Source: Nitrospira sp.
Lineage (GTDB): Bacteria > Nitrospirota > Nitrospiria > Nitrospirales > Nitrospiraceae
Assembly (NCBI GenBank): GCA_024998645.1
Contig: JACOEJ010000033.1
Coordinates: forward strand, 1-33,848
Length of the DNA: 33,848 nt
Reading direction: 5' to 3'
The stretch's first letter is position 1. Every line of letters starts with the position of its first letter. Positions 15,363 to 22,035 of the stretch are shown in pieces. Under the pieces are notes generated by a model that saw only the letters and a list, made by a program, of their open reading frames with translations, ran no database searches and was not told the DNA's origin. Both the position numbers and the translations under genes were made by a program.

Positions 15363-17099
15363 GTGAGCGATTCCGAACAGCAAGTTGCCTTCGGCAGGCC
15401 GCTTCTAGGGCGGATTCTCGGAGAGAAATTTAATCTCCTGGATTCCAAGCTCGACGAGGCGTTGGCCTATCAGCGTGAGAAAGGCGGCCGCCTCGGCGAA
15501 GCCCTCCTCCATTTGCGTGTGCTTCGTGAAGAAGAACTGTTGGAAGCCTTGGCTCAGCAATTTGAGCTGGCGTGGTTGCCGCATCTGGAAGGCTCTCATA
15601 TCGATCATGAACTGATTAAGCGAGTGCCCATCAGCTTTGCCCGGCGCTATAGAATTTTACCCCTGCGCCATGAAGACGGTGCCGTCGTTGTCGCGACCAC
15701 CGATCCGCTTGAGACGGTGGCGTTGGATGATCTGCGCCTCCTGTTGGGGAAACCGATTCGGCCTGTGCTGACCACAGGACTTGCCCTATTGGCCTGCTTG
15801 AACCGCGTCTATGACGAGGCGGCCAGCCCCGCCGGGGCTGAGCAGGTCATGGAGGATATGGCGGCGGCTGAAAACCTTGATCAACTGGCCCATGAGCTGG
15901 ATGAGCCGCAGGACTTGCTCGACGCGACCGACGAGGCTCCGATCATTCGCCTGGTCAACTCGGTATTGTTTCAGGCGGTTCGGCAGCGGGCCAGCGACAT
16001 CCACTTCGAATCATTCGAGCGCGGCCTTGTGGTGCGCTATCGGATTGACGGCGTGCTCTATCCCGTGCTGACACCGCCGAAGCGATTGCAGTCCAGTATC
16101 ATCGCCCGCCTGAAAATCATGGCGGGGCTAAATATCGCGGAAAAGCGCCTGCCGCAAGACGGTCGCTTTGCCATCCGGACGGCGGGAAAAGACGTCGACT
16201 TGCGTGTGTCTGTACTCCCCACCTCGCACGGCGAACGTGTGGTCCTTCGTCTGCTCGAAAAAGAGAATCGTCTCCTGAACCTGACGGAGATGGGATTTTC
16301 AACCGACCGGCTCTCGTCCATCCAGCAACTCATTCAGCTGGCTCACGGCATTATCCTCGTCACGGGCCCGACAGGAAGCGGCAAGACGACCACCCTCTAT
16401 GCGGCCCTCAGCCAGATCAACGCGCCCGATAAAAACATCATTACGGTCGAAGATCCGGTCGAATATCAGTTACTCGGGATCGGGCAAATGCAGGTCAATC
16501 CCAAGATCAATCTCACCTTCGCCGCCGGCCTGCGTTCGATTCTGCGCCAGGATCCCGACGTCATCATGATCGGAGAAATCCGCGATCGTGAGACGGCGGA
16601 GATCGCAATTCACGCCTCCCTCACGGGCCATTTGGTATTTTCCACGCTGCATACCAACGATGCGGCCAGTGCCGCAACGCGATTGATCGATATGGGGATC
16701 GAGCCGTTTCTCGTGGCTTCCTCGGTCATGGCTGTGCTCGCGCAGCGATTGCTGCGACAAATCTGTCCTGATTGCAAGAAACCGTACAGACCCACCGTCG
16801 ATGAACTTAGCCGTCTTGGACTGGATGGCAAGGGGCCCTTTACGTTTTACCGTGGTGCCGGCTGTCCGAACTGTTCGCAAACAGGGTACCGCGGCCGTAC
16901 GGGTATCTATGAGTTGCTCGTACTCGATGACGAAGTGCGCCGACTCATCGGTGCCAAGGCCGATTCATCGGCGATCAAACAGGCGGCCATCGCTAAAGGC
17001 ATGATCACGTTGAAGCAGGAAGGCGCGATGAAGGTGGCTCAGGGTGTGACGACGACCGAAGAAGTGATGCGGATAACGCAGCAGGAGATTGAGCTCTAG
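15363..17099 (+). CDS. gspE: Type II secretion ATPase GspE
   Basis: A 578-residue cytoplasmic hexameric ATPase that powers pseudopilus assembly. The N-terminal MshEN/GspE-N domain covers about residues 15-150. The ATPase core has the Walker A motif GPTGSGKT at 335-342 (Lys341), the Asp-box region ITVEDPVEYQL, Walker B in VIMIGEIRDRETAEIA and the His box HLVFSTLHTNDAA. The zinc-binding four-cysteine subdomain is intact (Cys468, Cys471, Cys501, Cys504), which favours the GspE/PilB group over PilT retraction motors. The start is GTG at 15363, with GGAG 4 nt upstream. A perfect -10 hexamer at 15327 may mark an internal promoter. The partner GspL, which recruits GspE to the membrane, is encoded at 22036-23619. 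Confidence 0.96.
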   Translation: MSDSEQQVAFGRPLLGRILGEKFNLLDSKLDEALAYQREKGGRLGEALLHLRVLREEELLEALAQQFELAWLPHLEGSHIDHELIKRVPISFARRYRILPLRHEDGAVVVATTDPLETVALDDLRLLLGKPIRPVLTTGLALLACLNRVYDEAASPAGAEQVMEDMAAAENLDQLAHELDEPQDLLDATDEAPIIRLVNSVLFQAVRQRASDIHFESFERGLVVRYRIDGVLYPVLTPPKRLQSSIIARLKIMAGLNIAEKRLPQDGRFAIRTAGKDVDLRVSVLPTSHGERVVLRLLEKENRLLNLTEMGFSTDRLSSIQQLIQLAHGIILVTGPTGSGKTTTLYAALSQINAPDKNIITVEDPVEYQLLGIGQMQVNPKINLTFAAGLRSILRQDPDVIMIGEIRDRETAEIAIHASLTGHLVFSTLHTNDAASAATRLIDMGIEPFLVASSVMAVLAQRLLRQICPDCKKPYRPTVDELSRLGLDGKGPFTFYRGAGCPNCSQTGYRGRTGIYELLVLDDEVRRLIGAKADSSAIKQAAIAKGMITLKQEGAMKVAQGVTTTEEVMRITQQEIEL

Positions 17100-17110
17100 C
17101 AAGATGGTGG

Positions 17111-17228
17111 AGGCTTGAGGGTGAAGGCTGAGATCGAGCAGAAGATGTTTGAGGCGTATAGTTTGAGGTCTGAGGCCGGAACAGAACCAAATCTGCTCGC
17201 GTCCTACCTCAAACCTCAAACCTCAAAC
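17111..17228. repeat. Inverted heptamer repeat between gspE and gspF
   Basis: TTGAGGT and CTGAGGC (17163-17176) face three perfect tandem ACCTCAA units (17206-17226). Looser copies such as CTTGAGG (17114) and TTTGAGGC (17148-17155) precede them. The arms can form a hairpin across about 30 nt. It fills most of the 189-bp gap between gspE and gspF, the widest gap in the operon after C-E. It could act on mRNA stability or serve as an attenuator; no T-run is present. Confidence 0.8.
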
Positions 17229-17288
17229 ACTCTGCGCCGCGGCGCTCTTGGGTATCTCACGCGCCGGTGTTTTAGGAGTTGACCTGCC

Positions 17289-18527
17289 ATGCCGGTCTAT
17301 CAATACCGCGGGTATAAGAGTGACGGCGGATCCGCTGCGGGCATCGTCGATGCTGAGAGCGTGAAGGTTGCCCGCCTGAAGCTCCGCAAAGACGGAGTGT
17401 TCCCCACCGACGTCGTTGAGCAGGGGCAAGCCACCGGCCGGGGGTTGGCGTATGATCGCGTCGCCATCTCGGCTCCGCTCGGGAGATCTCAGGTTCTGTC
17501 GGCACCCGATTTGGCCATGCTGACCCGCCAGTTTGCGACGCTGCTGGTCGCCGGGCTTCCTCTGGTCGAAGCGTTGGGGGTCTTGATCGACCAATCTGAA
17601 AAGAAGCCCGCAAAAGCATTGCTCGCAGATGTGCGCGAGCAAGTGCGTGCAGGAAAAGCGCTCAGCAGCGTGCTGGAATCCTACGGCAAAGACTTTTCCC
17701 AGATCTATGTTCATATGGTACGGGCGGGTGAAACGAGCGGCGCGCTGGACCAGATTCTTTTTCGTCTGGCCGAGTTTCTTGAAAAACAACAGGCGCTCCG
17801 GAACAAAGTCACCAATGCCATTCTCTATCCCGCCTTGATGCTGATTGTCGGCGTGGGTGTCCTGTTTTTTCTGATGACCTTTGTGGTTCCGAAGATTACG
17901 GCGGTCTTCGCCAGTATGAAAGCGGCGCTCCCCTTCCCGACGGTGGTGCTCATGACGATCAGCCGCTTCTGTTCCACCTACTGGCCGCTCATGCTGCTGG
18001 CAGTAGTGGGCGGCGGGCTGCTTATCCGCCGATTCATCCGGACCGAAGCAGGGCGCACGGTTGCTGATCGACTGATCCTCCGCATTCCCCTGATCGGAGA
18101 CGTGGCGCGCATGGTGTCGATCTCTCGACTCACCGGCACCCTAGCGACGATGTTGTCGAGCGGCGTGCAGTTGCTGGATGCCTTGGATGTCTCGAAGCGC
18201 GTGATGAACAATCGGGTCCTGGAGGAAGCGGTCGAAGGCGCCAGGCAGAATATCCGGGAAGGTGAAACGATTGCGGATCCGCTCAAGCGCAGCGGCCAAT
18301 TCCCGTCGCTCGTGACGCATATGATCGCCGTCGGGGAGCGCAGCGGTGAAATGGAAGAAATGCTGCGGCGCATCGGCCAGATTTACGACGGCGAAGTGGA
18401 GCGGGTCATCACCCGGTTTACATCGCTCCTGGAACCGATCATGATCTTAGTCATGGGCGTCATCGTGTTTTTTATTGTCGTGGCCATCTTGCTGCCGATC
18501 TTTGAAATGGGTCAGATGGTGCGGTAG
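17289..18527 (+). CDS. gspF: Type II secretion inner-membrane platform protein GspF
   Basis: A 412-residue polytopic protein with two homologous GspF/T2SSF domains, the first near 70-195 (DLAMLTRQFATLLVAGLPLVEAL) and the second near 275-400 (VSISRLTGTLATMLSSGVQLLDAL). Three membrane helices follow the family plan: FLEKQQALRNKVTNAILYPALMLI onward, the WPLMLLAVVGGGLLI region, and the C-terminal helix IMILVMGVIVFFIVVAILLPIF. It forms the membrane core contacted by GspE and GspL. The N-terminus, MPVYQYRGYKSDG, is typical of the family. AGGAG precedes the ATG by 10 nt. The gene follows the heptamer-repeat region at 17111-17228. Confidence 0.95.
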   Translation: MPVYQYRGYKSDGGSAAGIVDAESVKVARLKLRKDGVFPTDVVEQGQATGRGLAYDRVAISAPLGRSQVLSAPDLAMLTRQFATLLVAGLPLVEALGVLIDQSEKKPAKALLADVREQVRAGKALSSVLESYGKDFSQIYVHMVRAGETSGALDQILFRLAEFLEKQQALRNKVTNAILYPALMLIVGVGVLFFLMTFVVPKITAVFASMKAALPFPTVVLMTISRFCSTYWPLMLLAVVGGGLLIRRFIRTEAGRTVADRLILRIPLIGDVARMVSISRLTGTLATMLSSGVQLLDALDVSKRVMNNRVLEEAVEGARQNIREGETIADPLKRSGQFPSLVTHMIAVGERSGEMEEMLRRIGQIYDGEVERVITRFTSLLEPIMILVMGVIVFFIVVAILLPIFEMGQMVR

Positions 18528-18531
18528 GCCG

Positions 18532-18671
18532 GTGAACGGTGATGTGTGATGAGTTTAACGGGAGGTATTCGATGAGTGGAAGAAAGCAGTGTGAGCGTGC
18601 ATGGACGATGTGGAACGAGAACCTCCGGGTTACGAGTCGCCCCGCAGCATCCATCACCCATGACCCGTCAC
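18532..18671. repeat. GTGA-type imperfect inverted repeat spanning the gspG start
   Basis: The left arm, GTGAACGGTGATGTGTGATG (18532-18551), lies between gspF and gspG. The right arm (18652-18671, ATCACCCATGACCCGTCAC core) is its inverse at 16 of 20 positions and lies inside the gspG reading frame. The start codon at 18572 sits in the loop. Pairing of the arms in mRNA would place the gspG ribosome binding site inside a large loop. Confidence 0.6.
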
Positions 18672-19111
18672 GCCGTATCCTCCGCAGTGAGCGCGGCTTC
18701 ACCTTCATTGAAATCATGGTGGTGGTGGCGATTCTCGCCATCCTGGCGGCGCTGGTCGTCCCGCGGATCATGGGGCGTACTGACGATGCCAAACGGACGG
18801 CCGCGAAAGTGCAGATCCGAAACATCGAAGGAGCGCTCCAACTGTATAAGCTCGACAACGGCGTCTATCCTTCGAGTGAGCAAGGTTTGCGGGCGCTGGT
18901 GGAGAAGCCCACAGTGGGTGTCATCCCGAAAAAATGGAAAGTCGGCGGGTACTTGCCGAAACTGCCGGAAGATTCCTGGGGCAATCCCTATAAGTATCTG
19001 AGCCCCAGCCCCAAGGGCGACTACGAAATCATGTCGCTCGGCACCGATGGTGAGGTCGGCGGAGAAGGCGTGAATGCGGACATTACGAATTGGAATCTGG
19101 AAAAGGACTAG
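18572..19111 (+). CDS. gspG: Major pseudopilin GspG, with an unusually long leader
   Basis: A 179-residue precursor of the major pseudopilin. The prepilin cleavage site is RSERG|FTFIEIMVVVAIL with the conserved Glu at +5. The mature part has the GspG calcium-site tail: DSWGNPYKYLSP, then MSLGTDGEVGGEGVNADITNW. GGAGG 6 nt before the ATG at 18572 makes this start convincing. The result is a 42-residue leader, while GspG leaders are normally about 6-10 residues. The only other in-frame ATG (18608, Met13) still leaves 30. Residues about 26-35 are encoded by the right arm of the inverted repeat at 18532-18671, so the leader probably grew by repeat insertion or spread. The mature protein is normal, so processing by GspO prepilin peptidase should still give a working pilin. 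Confidence 0.93.
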   Translation: MSGRKQCERAWTMWNENLRVTSRPAASITHDPSRRILRSERGFTFIEIMVVVAILAILAALVVPRIMGRTDDAKRTAAKVQIRNIEGALQLYKLDNGVYPSSEQGLRALVEKPTVGVIPKKWKVGGYLPKLPEDSWGNPYKYLSPSPKGDYEIMSLGTDGEVGGEGVNADITNWNLEKD

Positions 19112-19120
19112 AACATTCGC

Positions 19121-19205
19121 TGGAGGATTGAGGTGAGAGGTTGGAGGCAGGAAGTTGGAGGGTAGAGTGTTCATGAGGGTTGGAGGTTGGAGGTTAGAGG
19201 TTGGA
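19121..19205. repeat. Tandem GGTTGGA heptamers at the gspG-gspH junction
   Basis: Four tandem heptamers, GGTTGGA, GGTTGGA, GGTTAGA and GGTTGGA, occupy 19178-19205. Looser TTGGAGG-like copies (19121-19163) lie before them. The array is G-rich on the coding strand and has several GG runs, so it could form G-quadruplex-like structures. The tandem block lies just after the likely gspH start and is translated. Confidence 0.75.
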
Positions 19206-19862
19206 AGCGCCGGGCAATTGCCTCGCAGCTCCAACCGTCCACGCCCGATTCCGCTCAACCTTGACCTCGATACTGGCATTCTCGGCTCCACCCTGGGCTT
19301 CACGCTGCTGGAGATGATCATCGTCATGTTTCTATTTGTGGCGATGTTGGGGATCGTGATTCCACGCATCAACTTGAACGACGATTTGGCGTCGACTGGT
19401 CGGAAATTCATCGGAGCGCTGCGGACCCTCCAAGGGATCGCCATGAGCACGCAGAAACCGGTCAAGCTCTATCTGGACCTGGATCAAAGCCAATACTGGG
19501 CGAAGACTATCGAAGGGAAAGAGGAGAAGCCCTTGCTGGATGCCGCCTGGGAAACCCCGCGCGTGTTTCCGGAGACCATCCGTCTGGCCGATGCGTCTTC
19601 CGGCTCGATCAAGCGGACAGCCGGTCGCCTCGACCTGACGCTGTATCCCAACGGCCGGATCGATGAAGCGGTTCTGCATCTGACCGATGCCGGTAACAAT
19701 GTGTTGGCCATCGTCGTCGAATCCGCCACCGGAGCGATCCGCACCAGTGATGAGCGCATTGAGCCTCAGCGGCTGGCGTCCATTCCTGATCGGGTCAAGA
19801 CCCTGTTGGTTCCGACGACGACGGTGACTGCCGGGAACCAGGCCGGCCTGCTCAAGCCCTAA
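19173..19862 (+). CDS. gspH: Minor pseudopilin GspH, with an unusually long leader
   Basis: A 229-residue precursor. The cleavage site is STLG|FTLLEMIIVMFLFVAMLGIVIP with Glu at +5. The mature domain (LASTGRKFIGALRTLQGIAMSTQKPVKLYLD, later LTLYPNGRIDEAVLHL) fits the GspH/FimT fold. The ATG at 19173 is the best start (GGAGG 11 nt upstream); a TTG at 19155 is another. The ATG gives a 42-residue leader whose residues 3-11 (VGGWRLEVG) are direct translation of the GGTTGGA tandem repeat. A downstream in-frame TTG near 19218 would shorten it only to about 27. The true leader end needs N-terminal data. GspH is part of the GspH-I-J-K tip complex of the pseudopilus. Confidence 0.85.
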   Translation: MRVGGWRLEVGSAGQLPRSSNRPRPIPLNLDLDTGILGSTLGFTLLEMIIVMFLFVAMLGIVIPRINLNDDLASTGRKFIGALRTLQGIAMSTQKPVKLYLDLDQSQYWAKTIEGKEEKPLLDAAWETPRVFPETIRLADASSGSIKRTAGRLDLTLYPNGRIDEAVLHLTDAGNNVLAIVVESATGAIRTSDERIEPQRLASIPDRVKTLLVPTTTVTAGNQAGLLKP

Positions 19863-19877
19863 CGCCAATCACACCCC

Positions 19878-20303
19878 ATGCGGCCCTACCAACCCCAAGA
19901 CGAACGCGGATTTAGTTTGCTGGAGGTGTTGCTGGCCGTTGCGATTCTTGCAATTGCCCTCCCTGTGCTATTGGGTCTGCGGAATTTCGATTTGGAACTG
20001 CAATCCCGATCCATGGAGCTGACGACCGCTACGCTATTGGCGCAAGAAAAACTGTTGGAAACAGAACTCTCGGGTTCGTTTCCCATTGGTGAATCGACGG
20101 GCGAGTTTCAGACGCCGGCACCCGGGGTTCTCTCGTCGATCACGGAAACCAATCGTGCGCCCGGGTATCGCTGGAAGCGCAGCATTATCCCGACGCCGCT
20201 GGAACTCATTCGCGAAGTCAAGATCCAGATCTCCTGGCCCCGCGGCCCGCAGGATGAAACCTTGGAAGTGAGTACCTATGTCTTTGCCGGCCTCGCATTC
20301 TAG
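19878..20303 (+). CDS. gspI: Minor pseudopilin GspI
   Basis: A 141-residue precursor with a normal 11-residue leader: DERG|FSLLEVLLAVAILAIALP, with Glu at +5. The mature part continues RNFDLELQSRSMELTTATLLAQEKLLETEL, then APGYRWKRSII and VKIQISWP, matching the GspI domain. GspI starts assembly of the pseudopilus tip with GspJ and GspK. It starts 15 nt after gspH, with no clear ribosome binding site, and ends at a TAG (20301-20303) directly against the left end of the palindromic element at 20304. It is the only FTLLE-type pseudopilin in the operon without a long leader. Confidence 0.92.
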   Translation: MRPYQPQDERGFSLLEVLLAVAILAIALPVLLGLRNFDLELQSRSMELTTATLLAQEKLLETELSGSFPIGESTGEFQTPAPGVLSSITETNRAPGYRWKRSIIPTPLELIREVKIQISWPRGPQDETLEVSTYVFAGLAF

Positions 20304-21111
20304 TGGAATGCTGAAAACGTCCTCCAGCGGCGTTCTCTCGGCGCTCAAGCTCTCAACGTACCCCAGAGGGTATGCCTCGTTCTTTCGCTTGCTGCGGTCT
20401 TGCCTGTGGAGCGGCGCGTCTTGGCGCGCCGGGGTTGGGTGGGTGAGACGGAAGAACGTTTTGAGCGATCTGCGGGATCGTGCCCTGACATTCCAGACCA
20501 ACGGCAGGTCTCTTCCACTTAGAAGCGAAGGCGGATTCACGCTGGTCGAAGCGCTGTTGGCGATTGCGCTGCTCGCAACCTTGGGAGCGATTGTGTTCGG
20601 ATCCTTACTCACCACGACGCAGGTCGTGGATGCCGGTCGAGCGGCGGCCTCTCGGGAGCAGACGATTCGGCGCGTATTACGGCTGATGGCCGAGGAACTC
20701 ACGATCGGCGTCAAAGAAACGACGTTCCCCTGGGTCGGTCTGAACGGGACACAAGACGGCCAGTCAGCCGATACACTGGCCTTTGTGACGAGGGGGGACG
20801 GATTCGGCGTACAGGCCGCGCGGGAGAGCGAAATCTTGCGCGTGATTTACACGCGCGAAGGTGATCGCTTGATTCGATTCGTCCGGCGCAATCTCTATGG
20901 GCTCACCGATGATTCAGTCGATCAGGTCAATCTGGCGACGAAGGTGAAGGGGTTCAACGTTCGCTACTATAGCCGGCAAGGCCAGGTGTGGCTGGACGAA
21001 TGGAGCTCAACCGGACCGTTGCCGACGGCGCTGCTGCTGGAAATCACCTTCCAAGAGCCCGATGCCGAACCCTATACCATTCGTGAATGGGTGACGGTGG
21101 GAGTCTCTTAA
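20278..21111 (+). CDS. gspJ: Minor pseudopilin GspJ, 5' end formed by a repeat element
   Basis: The precursor is up to 277 residues. The cleavage site is SEGG|FTLVEALLAIALLATLG with Glu at +5. The mature domain (IRRVLRLMAEELTIGVKET, LIRFVRRNLYGL, LPTALLLEITFQEP) matches GspJ, the pseudopilus tip partner of GspI and GspK. The start is uncertain. From the ATG at 20278 (overlapping gspI by 26 nt) the leader would be 86 residues; from the ATG at 20308, 76; from a GTG at 20443, 31; from a TTG at 20461, 25. Most of this span is the palindromic element at 20304-20470, which stays open in this frame. The GTG or TTG at the right end of the element are credible real starts. The gene ends in TAATG, overlapping gspN by 1 nt. 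Confidence 0.85.
   Translation: MSLPASHSSGMLKTSSSGVLSALKLSTYPRGYASFFRLLRSCLWSGASWRAGVGWVRRKNVLSDLRDRALTFQTNGRSLPLRSEGGFTLVEALLAIALLATLGAIVFGSLLTTTQVVDAGRAAASREQTIRRVLRLMAEELTIGVKETTFPWVGLNGTQDGQSADTLAFVTRGDGFGVQAARESEILRVIYTREGDRLIRFVRRNLYGLTDDSVDQVNLATKVKGFNVRYYSRQGQVWLDEWSSTGPLPTALLLEITFQEPDAEPYTIREWVTVGVS
20304..20470. repeat. Palindromic interspersed (REP/MITE-like) element in the gspI-gspJ junction
   Basis: It begins at the base after the gspI stop codon with TGGAATGCTGAAAACGTC. The terminal arms GCTGAAAACGTCCTCC (20310-20325) and GAAGAACGTTTTGAGC (20451-20466) are inverted copies at 13 of 16 positions. Between them are GC-rich inner segments, including GGCGCGTC and TTGGCGCGCC near 20413-20430. 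From memory, similar elements that start GGAATGCTGAAAA and end TTTTCAGCATCC are common between genes in Nitrospira. No transposase is encoded. Confidence 0.7.
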
Positions 21112-22001
21112 TGGTGTGGCCCGGGAAGGATCTCTCAGCTTGGAAGGCCCCGCTGCTGTGGATGGTTTTTGGATGTGGACTGTTGTTTCTCTCAATGGCC
21201 CTCACGTTTCCCTATGGGGCCTTGCAGACGAGAATCATTGGGGAACTGCAACGAGCTACCGGGATGGAGGTGCGCGCGGCGGACTGGGCGATCGGGTTTC
21301 CGGCGGCGATTGAATGGCGGCAGATGAGTTTGACCAAAACCGACTGGTCTCCCCTGCAGCTGGGTCTGGTGCGGGCCCAAATGGGGCTCTGGCGGTTATT
21401 GACCGGCGGGGTCACACTGGATCTCGCTGCGCAGATCGACGAAGCCACCGCGACCCAGGGCACGGTCAAATTGACTGTGACCGCCGCTTCCTGGTCCATG
21501 ACGGGCCCTGTGGCCATGGTTGGCAAGATTCAGAAGCTCGATCTTTCGAAGGTGATTCGTCCCTATGTGGCACGTGGCACTATGACCGGGGAGTTCACGC
21601 ATCGTCTCGATCGCACCGCGACCGCCGGACCAGCCTCATTCGGCGAGGGCACATGGAAAGCGGATGCCAAGGATCTCCTGCTGGATCACATTCCCGTGGG
21701 CAATGGTCGGATCCTGGCGTTGGCCTTCAGCAGCCTATCGCTCAGCCTGGCGTGCCGGGAGCAGATCTGTGAAGTAACCGAACTCAAGGGCGACGGAATC
21801 GATGGGTCGTTTTCCGGGCAGGGAACGGTTACAATGCAGCAACCCATACAACAGAGTCAGTTGGCGTTGTCGTTGACGGTAATTCCCGGAGTGGGATTTG
21901 CGGCCAAGGCTCCCGGATTGGGTATTCCGCCCTTGCCGCCCGGAACGCCGTTTACGTTCAAAGTGTTAGGAACATTTGCGCAGGCCCGGGTGGCGTTGTA
22001 G
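21111..22001 (+). CDS. gspN: Type II secretion protein GspN
   Basis: A 296-residue protein with one N-terminal membrane helix (about 13-33) and a periplasmic domain rich in beta strands. Recognisable parts are LTFPYGALQTRIIGELQRATGMEVRAADW, VRAQMGLWRLLTGGVTLDLAAQID and LLLDHIPVGNGRILALAFSSLSL, which fit the GspN family as found in delta-proteobacteria and Nitrospirota. The start at 21111 overlaps the gspJ stop codon (TAATG) and has GGGAG 7 nt upstream; the open frame beyond it is not needed. In classical operons gspN comes last or is absent; here it lies between gspJ and gspL. Its exact role is not settled, but it is probably an accessory platform or outer-membrane-contacting part. Confidence 0.8.
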   Translation: MVWPGKDLSAWKAPLLWMVFGCGLLFLSMALTFPYGALQTRIIGELQRATGMEVRAADWAIGFPAAIEWRQMSLTKTDWSPLQLGLVRAQMGLWRLLTGGVTLDLAAQIDEATATQGTVKLTVTAASWSMTGPVAMVGKIQKLDLSKVIRPYVARGTMTGEFTHRLDRTATAGPASFGEGTWKADAKDLLLDHIPVGNGRILALAFSSLSLSLACREQICEVTELKGDGIDGSFSGQGTVTMQQPIQQSQLALSLTVIPGVGFAAKAPGLGIPPLPPGTPFTFKVLGTFAQARVAL

Positions 22002-22035
22002 AGTAGCACGTGACCTTGAGAGGAATTCAGACTGC

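Noticed and set aside
18668..19465. A 265-codon minus-strand open frame across gspG and gspH
   Set aside because: Both genes beneath are clear pseudopilins; the antisense frame crosses the heptamer repeat and has no family features.
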